Notes under the pieces: generated by a model | What the model was told of the DNA's origin: nothing | Seen by the model: the letters and a program-made list of their open reading frames with translations, nothing else | Database searches by the model: none | Made by a program: the position numbers and the translations under genes | NCBI RefSeq assembly: GCF_042661025.1 | Contig: NZ_JBHSWH010000001.1 | Location: 3,658,001 to 3,722,000 of the forward strand | DNA from: Flexivirga alba | GTDB lineage: Bacteria > Actinomycetota > Actinomycetes > Actinomycetales > Dermatophilaceae | DNA: 64,000 bases | Direction: 5' to 3' | Shown: in pieces, positions 1-7,144 of the stretch | Position numbering within the stretch: the first letter of the stretch is position 1 | Layout of the letters: every line of letters begins with the position of its first letter

Positions 1-430
1 AGATGTTCACGATCGCGCTGCCGGGCGTCATACGAGCGCCACACGCCTGCGCGGCCCAATACGAGCCGTTCAAGTTGATGTCCACGACTCGCCGGAATTC
101 CTCCGGTGTCTCCCGGGACGCCGGCACCGCCGTGCCCACACCGGCGTTGTTGACCAGTATGTCGAGGCGACCGAATTCCTCCGTGGCGGCCGCCGCCAGG
201 CGTTCGCAGTCCTCGGGCAGGACGATGTCGGTGGTGACGCACAATGCGCGCCTACCCGTCGAGCGCACCAGCTCGGCGGTCTGCTCCAACCGATCCGCGC
301 GACGCGCGGCGAGAACGACGTCCGCGCCGGCCTCGGCGAAGCCGCGCGCGAAGGCCACGCCGAGCCCGGACGATGCACCGGTGACGACGGCTACTCGGCC
401 GTCGAGCCGAAACCTGTTGAGGACGCTCAT
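1..430 (-). CDS. Short-chain dehydrogenase/reductase, C-terminus cut by window start
   Basis: NAD(P)-dependent oxidoreductase of the classical SDR family. The N-terminal Rossmann signature TGASSGLG and the NNAG motif are visible. The window ends before the catalytic Tyr-x3-Lys, so only about 143 residues are seen. The ATG at 430-428 overlaps the stop of the acyl-CoA dehydrogenase gene as ATGA, which implies translational coupling. As the last visible member of a leftward catabolic series it probably oxidises a hydroxyacyl-CoA or alcohol intermediate. The substrate cannot be read from the sequence. Confidence 0.85.
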   Translation of the reverse strand, partial: MSVLNRFRLDGRVAVVTGASSGLGVAFARGFAEAGADVVLAARRADRLEQTAELVRSTGRRALCVTTDIVLPEDCERLAAAATEEFGRLDILVNNAGVGTAVPASRETPEEFRRVVDINLNGSYWAAQACGARMTPGSAIVNI

Positions 431-1662
431 GACTCGTTTGCACGCTCAGCGGCCTGGCGTTGGAGCTCCCGGCGGGCCAGTGAGTTCTTGTGGACCTCGT
501 CCGGGCCGTCGGCGAAACGCAGAGTCCGGGTGTGGGCGTAGGCCGACGCCAGGAAGAAGTCCTGGGACAGCCCACCGGCGCCGTGGACCTGGATCGCCTT
601 GTCGAGGATCCACTCGACAGCCGCCGGCGTCGCGATCTTGATCGCCTGGATCTCTGTATGTGCGCCCTTGTTGCCGACGGTGTCCATCAGCCACGCCGTC
701 TTGAGCACCAACAGCCGCAGCTGCTCGACCCGGACCCGTGACTCGGCGATCCAGTCGCGAATGACGCCCTGTTCGCTGAGCGGCCGGCCGAATGCCACTC
801 GCTCCTCGGCGCGCGCACACATCATCGAGATCGCCCGCTCCGCCGTGCCGATGGCTCGCATGCAGTGATGGATCCGCCCCGGGCCGAGCCGTGCCTGAGC
901 GATCGCGAACCCGTCACCCTCGTTGCCGATCAGGTTGCTTGCCGGCACCCGGACATCGGTGAAGGAGACTTCGGCGTGGCCACCGTTGTGGTGATCGTCG
1001 TAGCCGAAGACCGTCAGGTCACGCTCGACGGTCAAACCGGGGGTATCACGCGGCACCAGGACCATGCTCTGCTGGCGATGCCGCGGCGCCGTGGGATCGG
1101 TTTTACCCATCACGATGAAGATCTTCGCGTGCGGGTTCATCGCGCCCGTGATGAACCACTTGCGCCCGTTGATCACGTAATCGTCCCCATCGCGGACGAT
1201 CGACGTGGCGATGTTGGTCGCGTCCGAGGACGCCACAGCCGGCTCGGTCATCGCGAACGACGAGCGGATCCGTCCGTCCAGCAACGGCTCCAGCCAGTCC
1301 AGCTTCTGCTGCTCGGTGCCGAACATCGACAACAACTCCATGTTGCCGGTGTCCGGTGCGGAACAGTTCATCGCCTGCGGAGCCAGCGTGCTGCTGCGGC
1401 CGGTGATCTCCGCCAACGGCGCGTATTGCAGGTTCGTCAGTCCGGCGCCCTCCGAGCCAGGAAGGAAGAGGTTCCACAATCCGCGTCGTCTGGCCTCGTC
1501 CTTCAACCCACGCATCACCGGCAGGTCCGAAGAAGCGAAACGGTCTGCCGCGTCTGCCGATTCGTGCTCAAACACCGACTCGGCCGGGTAGACGTGCGAC
1601 TCCATGAAGTCGAGCAGATTCTTGCGCAGACTCTCGACCTGCGGGTCGGTCTCGAAGTTCAT
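427..1662 (-). CDS. Acyl-CoA dehydrogenase, ACAD10/ACAD11-like
   Basis: FAD-dependent acyl-CoA dehydrogenase of 411 residues. It carries features I associate with the ACAD10/11 branch: SAPDTGNMELL near residue 104, VFGYDDHHNGGHAE near 222, RLGPGRIHHCMR near 260 and ADGPDEVH near the C-terminus. In mammalian ACAD11 the dehydrogenase is fused to an aminoglycoside-phosphotransferase-fold kinase. Here that kinase is the separate gene immediately upstream (single-base overlap at 1662). Known members of this pair convert 4-hydroxyacyl-CoA to an enoyl-CoA through a phosphorylated intermediate. That role is inferred here from family and context. Confidence 0.9.
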   Translation of the reverse strand: MNFETDPQVESLRKNLLDFMESHVYPAESVFEHESADAADRFASSDLPVMRGLKDEARRRGLWNLFLPGSEGAGLTNLQYAPLAEITGRSSTLAPQAMNCSAPDTGNMELLSMFGTEQQKLDWLEPLLDGRIRSSFAMTEPAVASSDATNIATSIVRDGDDYVINGRKWFITGAMNPHAKIFIVMGKTDPTAPRHRQQSMVLVPRDTPGLTVERDLTVFGYDDHHNGGHAEVSFTDVRVPASNLIGNEGDGFAIAQARLGPGRIHHCMRAIGTAERAISMMCARAEERVAFGRPLSEQGVIRDWIAESRVRVEQLRLLVLKTAWLMDTVGNKGAHTEIQAIKIATPAAVEWILDKAIQVHGAGGLSQDFFLASAYAHTRTLRFADGPDEVHKNSLARRELQRQAAERANES

Positions 1663-2705
1663 CAGGTGTACTCCTTCAGTGTGCCGAGGCCGAGTTCGAG
1701 CAACATCGGCACGCTGTCGCCGGCGCCCTCGAACCCGGCTCCGACCGTTTGTCCGTGGGTATGGCGGAAGCGGATGCCTTCGCCGATCGCGGCGAGCTTG
1801 AAACAGGCCAACCCGAGATGGAATCCGAAGCCGGTGACATCGATGCCGCTGGAATCCTGGTACTCCTGCAGGATCTCCGGCTCGCTGAGGTAGCCGGGTG
1901 CGAGCGTCACGTCGTACGTCGCCGGATCGGTCCCGCTCTCGTCGGCGACGAGACGCGCCCGGCGCTGGTAGACGAGCATCAGGGCGAGATCGAGCCGCGG
2001 GTCTCCCAGCGTCGCCATCTCCCAGTCGATCACGGCGGCAGGTCGGTCGTGGGTATCCATCAGCACGTTGTCCAGGCGGAAGTCACCGTGCACGATCCCG
2101 GATGGCGCCGACTCCGGAACCGCAGCAGCGAGTGCGTCATACAGGACATCGGCCAGTGGCAGGTCGCGCGTACGGGACTTGTCCAGTTGGCCTTTCCAGC
2201 GCGCCACCTGCCGGCCCAGGAACCCGTCGGGACGCCCGAAGTCGCCGAGGCCGACGCTCTCGGGATCGACCTGGTGCAACAGGGCAAGCGCCCGGACCAG
2301 TTCGACGCAGATGCCTCGAGTGCGCGCCTCGCCGAGACGGCGCAACTCGTCGGCGTAGCGGTAGGGCACTCCCTCGACCCGTTCCATCACGTAGAAGGAC
2401 GTTCCGATGACCTCGTCGTCGGAGCAGAACGCGATCATTGCGGGCACTGGAACACTCGTGTGGCGCAGTGCATCGGCCACGCGATACTCCCGGCGCATGT
2501 CGTGCGCGGTGGCCAGCACATGGCCGAGCGGGGCACGGCGCACGATCCACCGGTGTTGCCCGTCGGTGACGTCATACGTCAGGTTCGATTTACCGCCCTC
2601 GATGAGGTCGGCCCGCAGCGGTCCGGCAACCGGTGTCACCCGCTGGCCGACCAGCCAGTCCGAGAGCCGGTCGAGGTCGAGACCGGGCGGTGGATCAGTC
2701 GCCAT
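1662..2705 (-). CDS. Aminoglycoside phosphotransferase-fold kinase (ACAD11 kinase-domain type)
   Basis: APH/ChoK-fold small-molecule kinase of 347 residues. The catalytic loop HGDFRLDN (near residue 200) and the metal-binding IDWE (near 224) are intact. The N-terminus has the GGKSNLTY nucleotide loop and an IVRRAP lysine/arginine strand typical of kinases paired with ACAD11-like dehydrogenases. It overlaps the quinone oxidoreductase gene upstream by 11 bp and abuts the dehydrogenase downstream. A likely role is phosphorylation of a hydroxyacyl-CoA, as in levulinate catabolism by LvaA. True antibiotic phosphorylation is unlikely given this context. Confidence 0.85.
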   Translation of the reverse strand: MATDPPPGLDLDRLSDWLVGQRVTPVAGPLRADLIEGGKSNLTYDVTDGQHRWIVRRAPLGHVLATAHDMRREYRVADALRHTSVPVPAMIAFCSDDEVIGTSFYVMERVEGVPYRYADELRRLGEARTRGICVELVRALALLHQVDPESVGLGDFGRPDGFLGRQVARWKGQLDKSRTRDLPLADVLYDALAAAVPESAPSGIVHGDFRLDNVLMDTHDRPAAVIDWEMATLGDPRLDLALMLVYQRRARLVADESGTDPATYDVTLAPGYLSEPEILQEYQDSSGIDVTGFGFHLGLACFKLAAIGEGIRFRHTHGQTVGAGFEGAGDSVPMLLELGLGTLKEYT

Positions 2706-3717
2706 CGGCGACCATCACAACGCGGCCGACGGTCTCCCCGTCGGCGAGCCGTTGGAGTGCTGCGGGCACACCGTCGATCGAGAACTGCTCGCTCACGAAC
2801 GGGTCGATGGCACCGGCGTCGGCCAGCCGACACAGCTCTTCGTGACAGTCGTCGACCGCCTGCGGATTCTTGGAATTGTAGAGACCCCAATGGATTCCGA
2901 GGATCGCGTAGTTTTTGACGAGGGCGTGGTTGAGCTTGGCGCTCTGGATCTCGCCACCGGCGAACCCGACCACCAGGATGCGTCCCTCGAACGCGATGCA
3001 TTTGGTCGACCGCTGGTAGACGTCACCACCCACCGGATCGAAGACCACATCGGCGCCGCGACCGTCGGTCGCGTCCTTCACCACTTCGACGAAGTCTTCG
3101 CTGCGGCGATCGACGACCAGATCGGCGCCGAGCTGCCTCGCGTAGTCGGCCTTCGCCGCACCACCGACGACACCGATGACCCGCGCGCCGGCCGCCTTGC
3201 CGAGTTGTATGGCGGCACTGCCGACGCCACCCGCTGCGGCGTGCACCAGCAGGGTCTCGCCGGACTGGATCCGCGCAAGGCGGTGCAGACCGAACCACCC
3301 GGTCTGGTAGCCGATGAAAAGGCAGGATGCCTGGGCGTCGGTCAACGATGCGGGAGCCTGGTGGACCAGTTGCTGGTCCATCAAGGCAAATTCGCCGAAG
3401 CCTCCCGTGGGAAGCGTCGTCAGGCCGAGGATTCGGTCGCCGACGGTGGCGCGGGTGGTTCCGGGTCCGACCGAGACGACGTCGGCACAGATCTCCCGGC
3501 CCGGGGTGAAGGGCAGCTCCGGACGCACCTGATATTCACCGCGGCACATCAAGACGTCGGGGAAGTTGGCGGCAGCAGCGCGAACCCGCACGGCGACCTG
3601 GCCCTCCCCCGGCACCGGAACGTCCTGAGCGGTCAGCTCCAGCACGTCACGCGGTTCACCGAGGCGTGGCACCGACCACGCCTTCGCCGCGGCGCTCGTT
3701 CCTGTTGTCGCGCTCAT
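2695..3717 (-). CDS. Zinc-independent NADPH:quinone oxidoreductase family protein
   Basis: Medium-chain dehydrogenase/reductase of 340 residues, quinone oxidoreductase (QOR) subgroup. It has the N-terminal GroES-like fold with FPDVLMCRGEYQ, then HAAAGGVGSAAIQ, the nucleotide-binding loop, near residue 150, and GADVVFDPVGG further on. No structural-zinc cysteine cluster is seen. Its ATG overlaps the stop of the upstream biotinyl protein as ATGA. In a catabolic operon it could reduce an enoyl or enone intermediate. The exact substrate is unknown. Confidence 0.85.
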   Translation of the reverse strand: MSATTGTSAAAKAWSVPRLGEPRDVLELTAQDVPVPGEGQVAVRVRAAAANFPDVLMCRGEYQVRPELPFTPGREICADVVSVGPGTTRATVGDRILGLTTLPTGGFGEFALMDQQLVHQAPASLTDAQASCLFIGYQTGWFGLHRLARIQSGETLLVHAAAGGVGSAAIQLGKAAGARVIGVVGGAAKADYARQLGADLVVDRRSEDFVEVVKDATDGRGADVVFDPVGGDVYQRSTKCIAFEGRILVVGFAGGEIQSAKLNHALVKNYAILGIHWGLYNSKNPQAVDDCHEELCRLADAGAIDPFVSEQFSIDGVPAALQRLADGETVGRVVMVADGD

Positions 3718-3935
3718 TCTGCCTCCACGTCGAAAAGCGGTTGCCCTGACGTGATGTGGTCGCCCTCGGCGACATACACCTTCAGCACGGTTCCGGTGGA
3801 CTCGGCGAGCACCGGGATTTCCATCTTCATCGACTCGAGAATCATCATCGGGTCGTCCTCCTCGACGTGATCGCCCTGCGCCACCAGGATCTTCCAGACA
3901 CTGGCGGCCATTTCGGCCTGGATCGTCTCGGCCAT
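3714..3935 (-). CDS. Stand-alone biotinyl carrier domain protein (MKM type)
   Basis: A 73-residue biotin carboxyl carrier domain. It has the all-beta repeat pattern and the canonical biotinylation site ESMKMEI with Lys at about residue 37. It carries carboxybiotin between the biotin carboxylase and the carboxyltransferase encoded just upstream in the same direction. Such short free carriers are common in actinobacterial acyl-CoA carboxylases. The unusual point is that a paralogue of the same length lies 48 bp upstream. Confidence 0.9.
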   Translation of the reverse strand: MAETIQAEMAASVWKILVAQGDHVEEDDPMMILESMKMEIPVLAESTGTVLKVYVAEGDHITSGQPLFDVEAE

Positions 3936-3983
3936 CTCAGCTCTCCTTCGGACATTTGGTTTTCGCTGCGTGCTGCACGTTGC

Positions 3984-4205
3984 TCACTCGATCACGACGT
4001 CGACCAGAGGTTGGCCGGGACCGACCGTGTCGCCTTCTGCCACATGGACTGCGACGACGACTCCGTCACCTGTTGACAGCACCCGGACCGGTAGCTTCAT
4101 CGACTCGAGAACGACCATCGGGTCGGCCTCCGAGACGCCGTCTCCAGGGGCGACCAGCACCTCCCGGACCTGACCGGTCACCTCTGCCTGAAATGTCTCC
4201 GCCAT
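3984..4205 (-). CDS. Second stand-alone biotinyl/lipoyl carrier domain (MKL type)
   Basis: A 73-residue paralogue of the neighbouring biotinyl carrier, colinear over its whole length (both start MAET.QAE). Its modification site reads ESMKLPV rather than ESMKMEI. The lysine is retained but the following Met is Leu and the next residues differ. Biotin protein ligases usually prefer Met-Lys-Met, although MKL and MKV variants exist. It may be a second biotin carrier, a poorly biotinylated copy or a carrier for a different partner. It lies 45 bp from the biotin carboxylase stop. Confidence 0.8.
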   Translation of the reverse strand: MAETFQAEVTGQVREVLVAPGDGVSEADPMVVLESMKLPVRVLSTGDGVVVAVHVAEGDTVGPGQPLVDVVIE

Positions 4206-4250
4206 CGGGTCTCCTCCCCTTCGAACCAGCTCTACTCGTGGATCACGGCA

Positions 4251-5600
4251 CTAGCCGGCCTTGACGTTCGCCACGATGTTGGTGTCATAGGTGCCGCTCG
4301 CGAACTCCTCCGACGCAAGCAACTTGCTCAGGAAGGGAACGTTCGTCTGCAGCGGACCGACGACCAGATCGCCGAGCGCAGCCCGCGCCCGCTCGATGGC
4401 CTCGACCCGATCCGCGCCATGCACGCAGATCTTCGCGATCATCGGGTCGAAGTACGACGTAACCTCCGACCCGGCGCAGTAGCCCGCGTCCACCCGCACG
4501 CCCGGGCCTGACGGTTCGACCCATTCGTCGATCGGCCCGGGACTGGGAAAGAATCGCACCGGGTCCTCCGCGCACACTCGAATCTCGATCGCGTGCCCGT
4601 GCGGTTCCGGCGCGAATTCCTCTGTCACCCGGCCTGTTTGGGCGATGCTGAGTTGTTGCTCGACAAGGTCGACTCCCTGCACCAGCTCGGTCACCGGGTG
4701 CTCGACCTGGATACGCGTGTTCATCTCAAGGAACACGAAGTCACCGGTCAGCGTGTCCAGCAGGAACTCCACCGTCCCGGCATTGAGATAGCCCACGGCC
4801 GACGCCGCACGAACGGCGGCCTCCTGCATCCGGTCGCGGACCTGCGGATCAAGGTTCGCGGCCGGCGACTCCTCCACCAGCTTCTGGTGCCGGCGCTGCG
4901 TCGAGCAGTCACGCTCGCCGAGTGTCACGATCGTGCCGTCGGCAGTGCCCAGCACCTGCACCTCGATGTGGCGTGCGTTGGCCACGAAGCGCTCCACGAA
5001 CACGCGATCGGACCCGAAACTGCGGACCGCCATCGACTGGGTGCTCTCGAATGCCTTGCGCAGGGCCGCCTCGTCGCGGGCGACCGCCATACCGATGCCA
5101 CCGCCCCCGCCGGACGCCTTGACCATCACGGGGTAGCCGATGCGCTGCGCTTCACTGACCGCCTCGTCGGCATCGGCGAGGGCCTCGCCGGGTTCGCCAC
5201 TGACTGGCACCCCGGCTGCTGCGACCACCGCGCGCGAAGTCACCTTGTCACCCATCTGGGCGATGGCCTCGGGCGACGGACCGACCCAGAGCAGGCCTGC
5301 GGCCGCGACGCTCCGAGCGAAATCGGCGTTCTCGGCGAGGAATCCGTAACCAGGATGTATGGCGGTGGCGCCGGCCGCCAACGCGGCCGCGATGATCTGT
5401 TCACCGTCCAGGTAGGCCCGCACCGGTGACTCGCCGGTGAGCTCAACGGCGCGATCGGCCTCGGACACGAACGGCAGCCCTGCGTCGACCAGGTGATGGG
5501 CCGCGATGGCCTCGACGCCCAGCCGGCGCGCGGTGCGGATGATCCGGCGCGCGATCTCGCCACGGTTCGCGACCAGGACACTCTTCGGAAATTTCGCCAT
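4251..5600 (-). CDS. Biotin carboxylase subunit of an acyl-CoA carboxylase
   Basis: ATP-dependent carboxylation of biotin. The 449 residues match a free biotin carboxylase: N-terminal SVLVANRGEIARRIIR, the ATP-grasp glycine loop KASGGGGGIGM near 170, FLEMNTRIQVEHPVTE near 290 and the C-terminal domain. The ATG at 5600 is preferred over an upstream in-frame ATG because GGAGAG lies 5 bases before it and it does not overlap the carboxyltransferase gene (14-bp gap). No fused carrier domain is present, so it depends on the small carriers downstream. Confidence 0.95.
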   Translation of the reverse strand: MAKFPKSVLVANRGEIARRIIRTARRLGVEAIAAHHLVDAGLPFVSEADRAVELTGESPVRAYLDGEQIIAAALAAGATAIHPGYGFLAENADFARSVAAAGLLWVGPSPEAIAQMGDKVTSRAVVAAAGVPVSGEPGEALADADEAVSEAQRIGYPVMVKASGGGGGIGMAVARDEAALRKAFESTQSMAVRSFGSDRVFVERFVANARHIEVQVLGTADGTIVTLGERDCSTQRRHQKLVEESPAANLDPQVRDRMQEAAVRAASAVGYLNAGTVEFLLDTLTGDFVFLEMNTRIQVEHPVTELVQGVDLVEQQLSIAQTGRVTEEFAPEPHGHAIEIRVCAEDPVRFFPSPGPIDEWVEPSGPGVRVDAGYCAGSEVTSYFDPMIAKICVHGADRVEAIERARAALGDLVVGPLQTNVPFLSKLLASEEFASGTYDTNIVANVKAG

Positions 5601-5614
5601 GCTTCTCTCCGTCA

Positions 5615-7144
5615 TCAGAAACTCGTGGGCCAACTGCTGAGCAGGTGATCGCCAACGCCATTGGTGCGGCTCAACGCGTTGTCGCGCAGTGCCGTGAGAA
5701 TGAACTGGCGGCTGTCCGCGGGGTCGATGACGTCTTGGACGCCATACACCCGCGCGACGTCATACGCCGTGGACTCCTTCGACATCTCCGCGAGCCGGCG
5801 TTCGTATTCGTCGGGTTCGGTCTCGGGGTCGATGCCGTGCACGACGCTCACTGCCGAGCGCGGGTCCATGAAGCTGACCTCGGCGGACCACCAGGCGGCG
5901 GTCGCGTCGGCCGTGAAGGCACCGCCCATGTTGACGTAGGCCTGCCCGTAGTTCTTGCGCAGCATGAGCGTGACCTTCGGGACGGTGGCCAGCGACAGCG
6001 CGTTCATCCAGTTGATGACCTTGCCGACGATCTTGTTGCGCTCGGCTTCGATGCCGATGAGGAATCCCGGCTGGTCGACGAGAAAGACGATCGGGATGTT
6101 GTAGGAGTCGCACAACACGATGAAGCTGGTGGCCTTCTCCGCTGCCGCGACGTCGACGGCTCCGCCCTTGAACAGCGGGTTGCTCGCGATGAATCCGACG
6201 CTCTGGCCGTTGATCCGTGCCAGTGAGGTGACCAGTGACTTGCCGAACTGGGCCTTGATCGGGAACACCGATCCTTCGTCAGCAATGACCTCGATGATCT
6301 TGCGGACGTCATAGACCGTGGTGCGTGACTCCGGCACGAGCGAATTCAGCTCGGCACTGCGCTCGCCCGAGCCGGGCGTCACCGGCGCAACAGGCGGCGC
6401 TTCACCGTTGTGTGACGGCAGGTAGCTGAGGAACTGTCTGACCAGACCGATCGCTTCTTCGTCGGTGGACGCGACTGCGTCCGCGAAACCGGTGATCGTC
6501 GCGTGGTGCTTCCAGCCGCCGAGTTCCTCCCGGTCGACGGCGTGTCCGGTAGCGCGTTCTACGAGTCCCGGACTCGAGACCGCCATCATCGCGCCCTTGC
6601 GGAAGACCGCGAAGTCGGAGCTGACCGTGTGCCAAGCAGCTGAGCCGAACGAATAGCCGAAAACGGCTGATGCCCATGGGCTTTCGCGACGGCGCAGGAA
6701 GCGCGCCTTGTCGTTCGCCGAGCCGAGCCCGGTGCCACCCATGACGTCAGGCATGCGTACCCCGGTGGACTCGGCGAGGTAGACCAGCGGCATTCCACGA
6801 GCCGCGAGCTCCTTCATGTGCCCCATCTTCTTGTTGCTGGTGGCGCTGCTCGAGGCGCCTTTGACGGTGAAGTCGTAGGCGATCACCGCTGCCCGGCGGG
6901 CGTCGATGTCGCCGGTCCCGGTGACCTTCCCGTCGGCCGGGGTCTTGTCCTTGTCCTCGTCGCGGGGCGAGGTCGCGAAGAGTCCGGTCTCGGCGAACGT
7001 TCCCTCGTCGAACAGCAGGGCGACGCGCTCACGCGCGTTGAGGTCGCCCCTCGCGGCACGCTCCTTGAGCTTGCGTTCGCCACCCATCGCCAACGCAGCG
7101 CTGCGCCGCTCCTCGTGCATCTCGGAATAGGTCAGATCGGTCAT
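5615..7144 (-). CDS. Acyl-CoA carboxylase carboxyltransferase (beta) subunit
   Basis: 509 residues with both halves of the crotonase-like carboxyltransferase fold, as in propionyl-CoA or methylcrotonyl-CoA carboxylase beta chains. The N-half contains ERKLKERAARGDLNARERV and YDFTVKGASSS. The C-half contains FLVDQPGFLIGIEAER, and RKNYGQAYVNMGG follows. It transfers CO2 from carboxybiotin to an acyl-CoA. The ATG at 7144-7142 overlaps the stop of the upstream ligase gene by one base. The acyl substrate cannot be assigned. Propionyl-, methylcrotonyl- and geranyl-CoA-like substrates are all possible. Confidence 0.93.
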   Translation of the reverse strand: MTDLTYSEMHEERRSAALAMGGERKLKERAARGDLNARERVALLFDEGTFAETGLFATSPRDEDKDKTPADGKVTGTGDIDARRAAVIAYDFTVKGASSSATSNKKMGHMKELAARGMPLVYLAESTGVRMPDVMGGTGLGSANDKARFLRRRESPWASAVFGYSFGSAAWHTVSSDFAVFRKGAMMAVSSPGLVERATGHAVDREELGGWKHHATITGFADAVASTDEEAIGLVRQFLSYLPSHNGEAPPVAPVTPGSGERSAELNSLVPESRTTVYDVRKIIEVIADEGSVFPIKAQFGKSLVTSLARINGQSVGFIASNPLFKGGAVDVAAAEKATSFIVLCDSYNIPIVFLVDQPGFLIGIEAERNKIVGKVINWMNALSLATVPKVTLMLRKNYGQAYVNMGGAFTADATAAWWSAEVSFMDPRSAVSVVHGIDPETEPDEYERRLAEMSKESTAYDVARVYGVQDVIDPADSRQFILTALRDNALSRTNGVGDHLLSSWPTSF

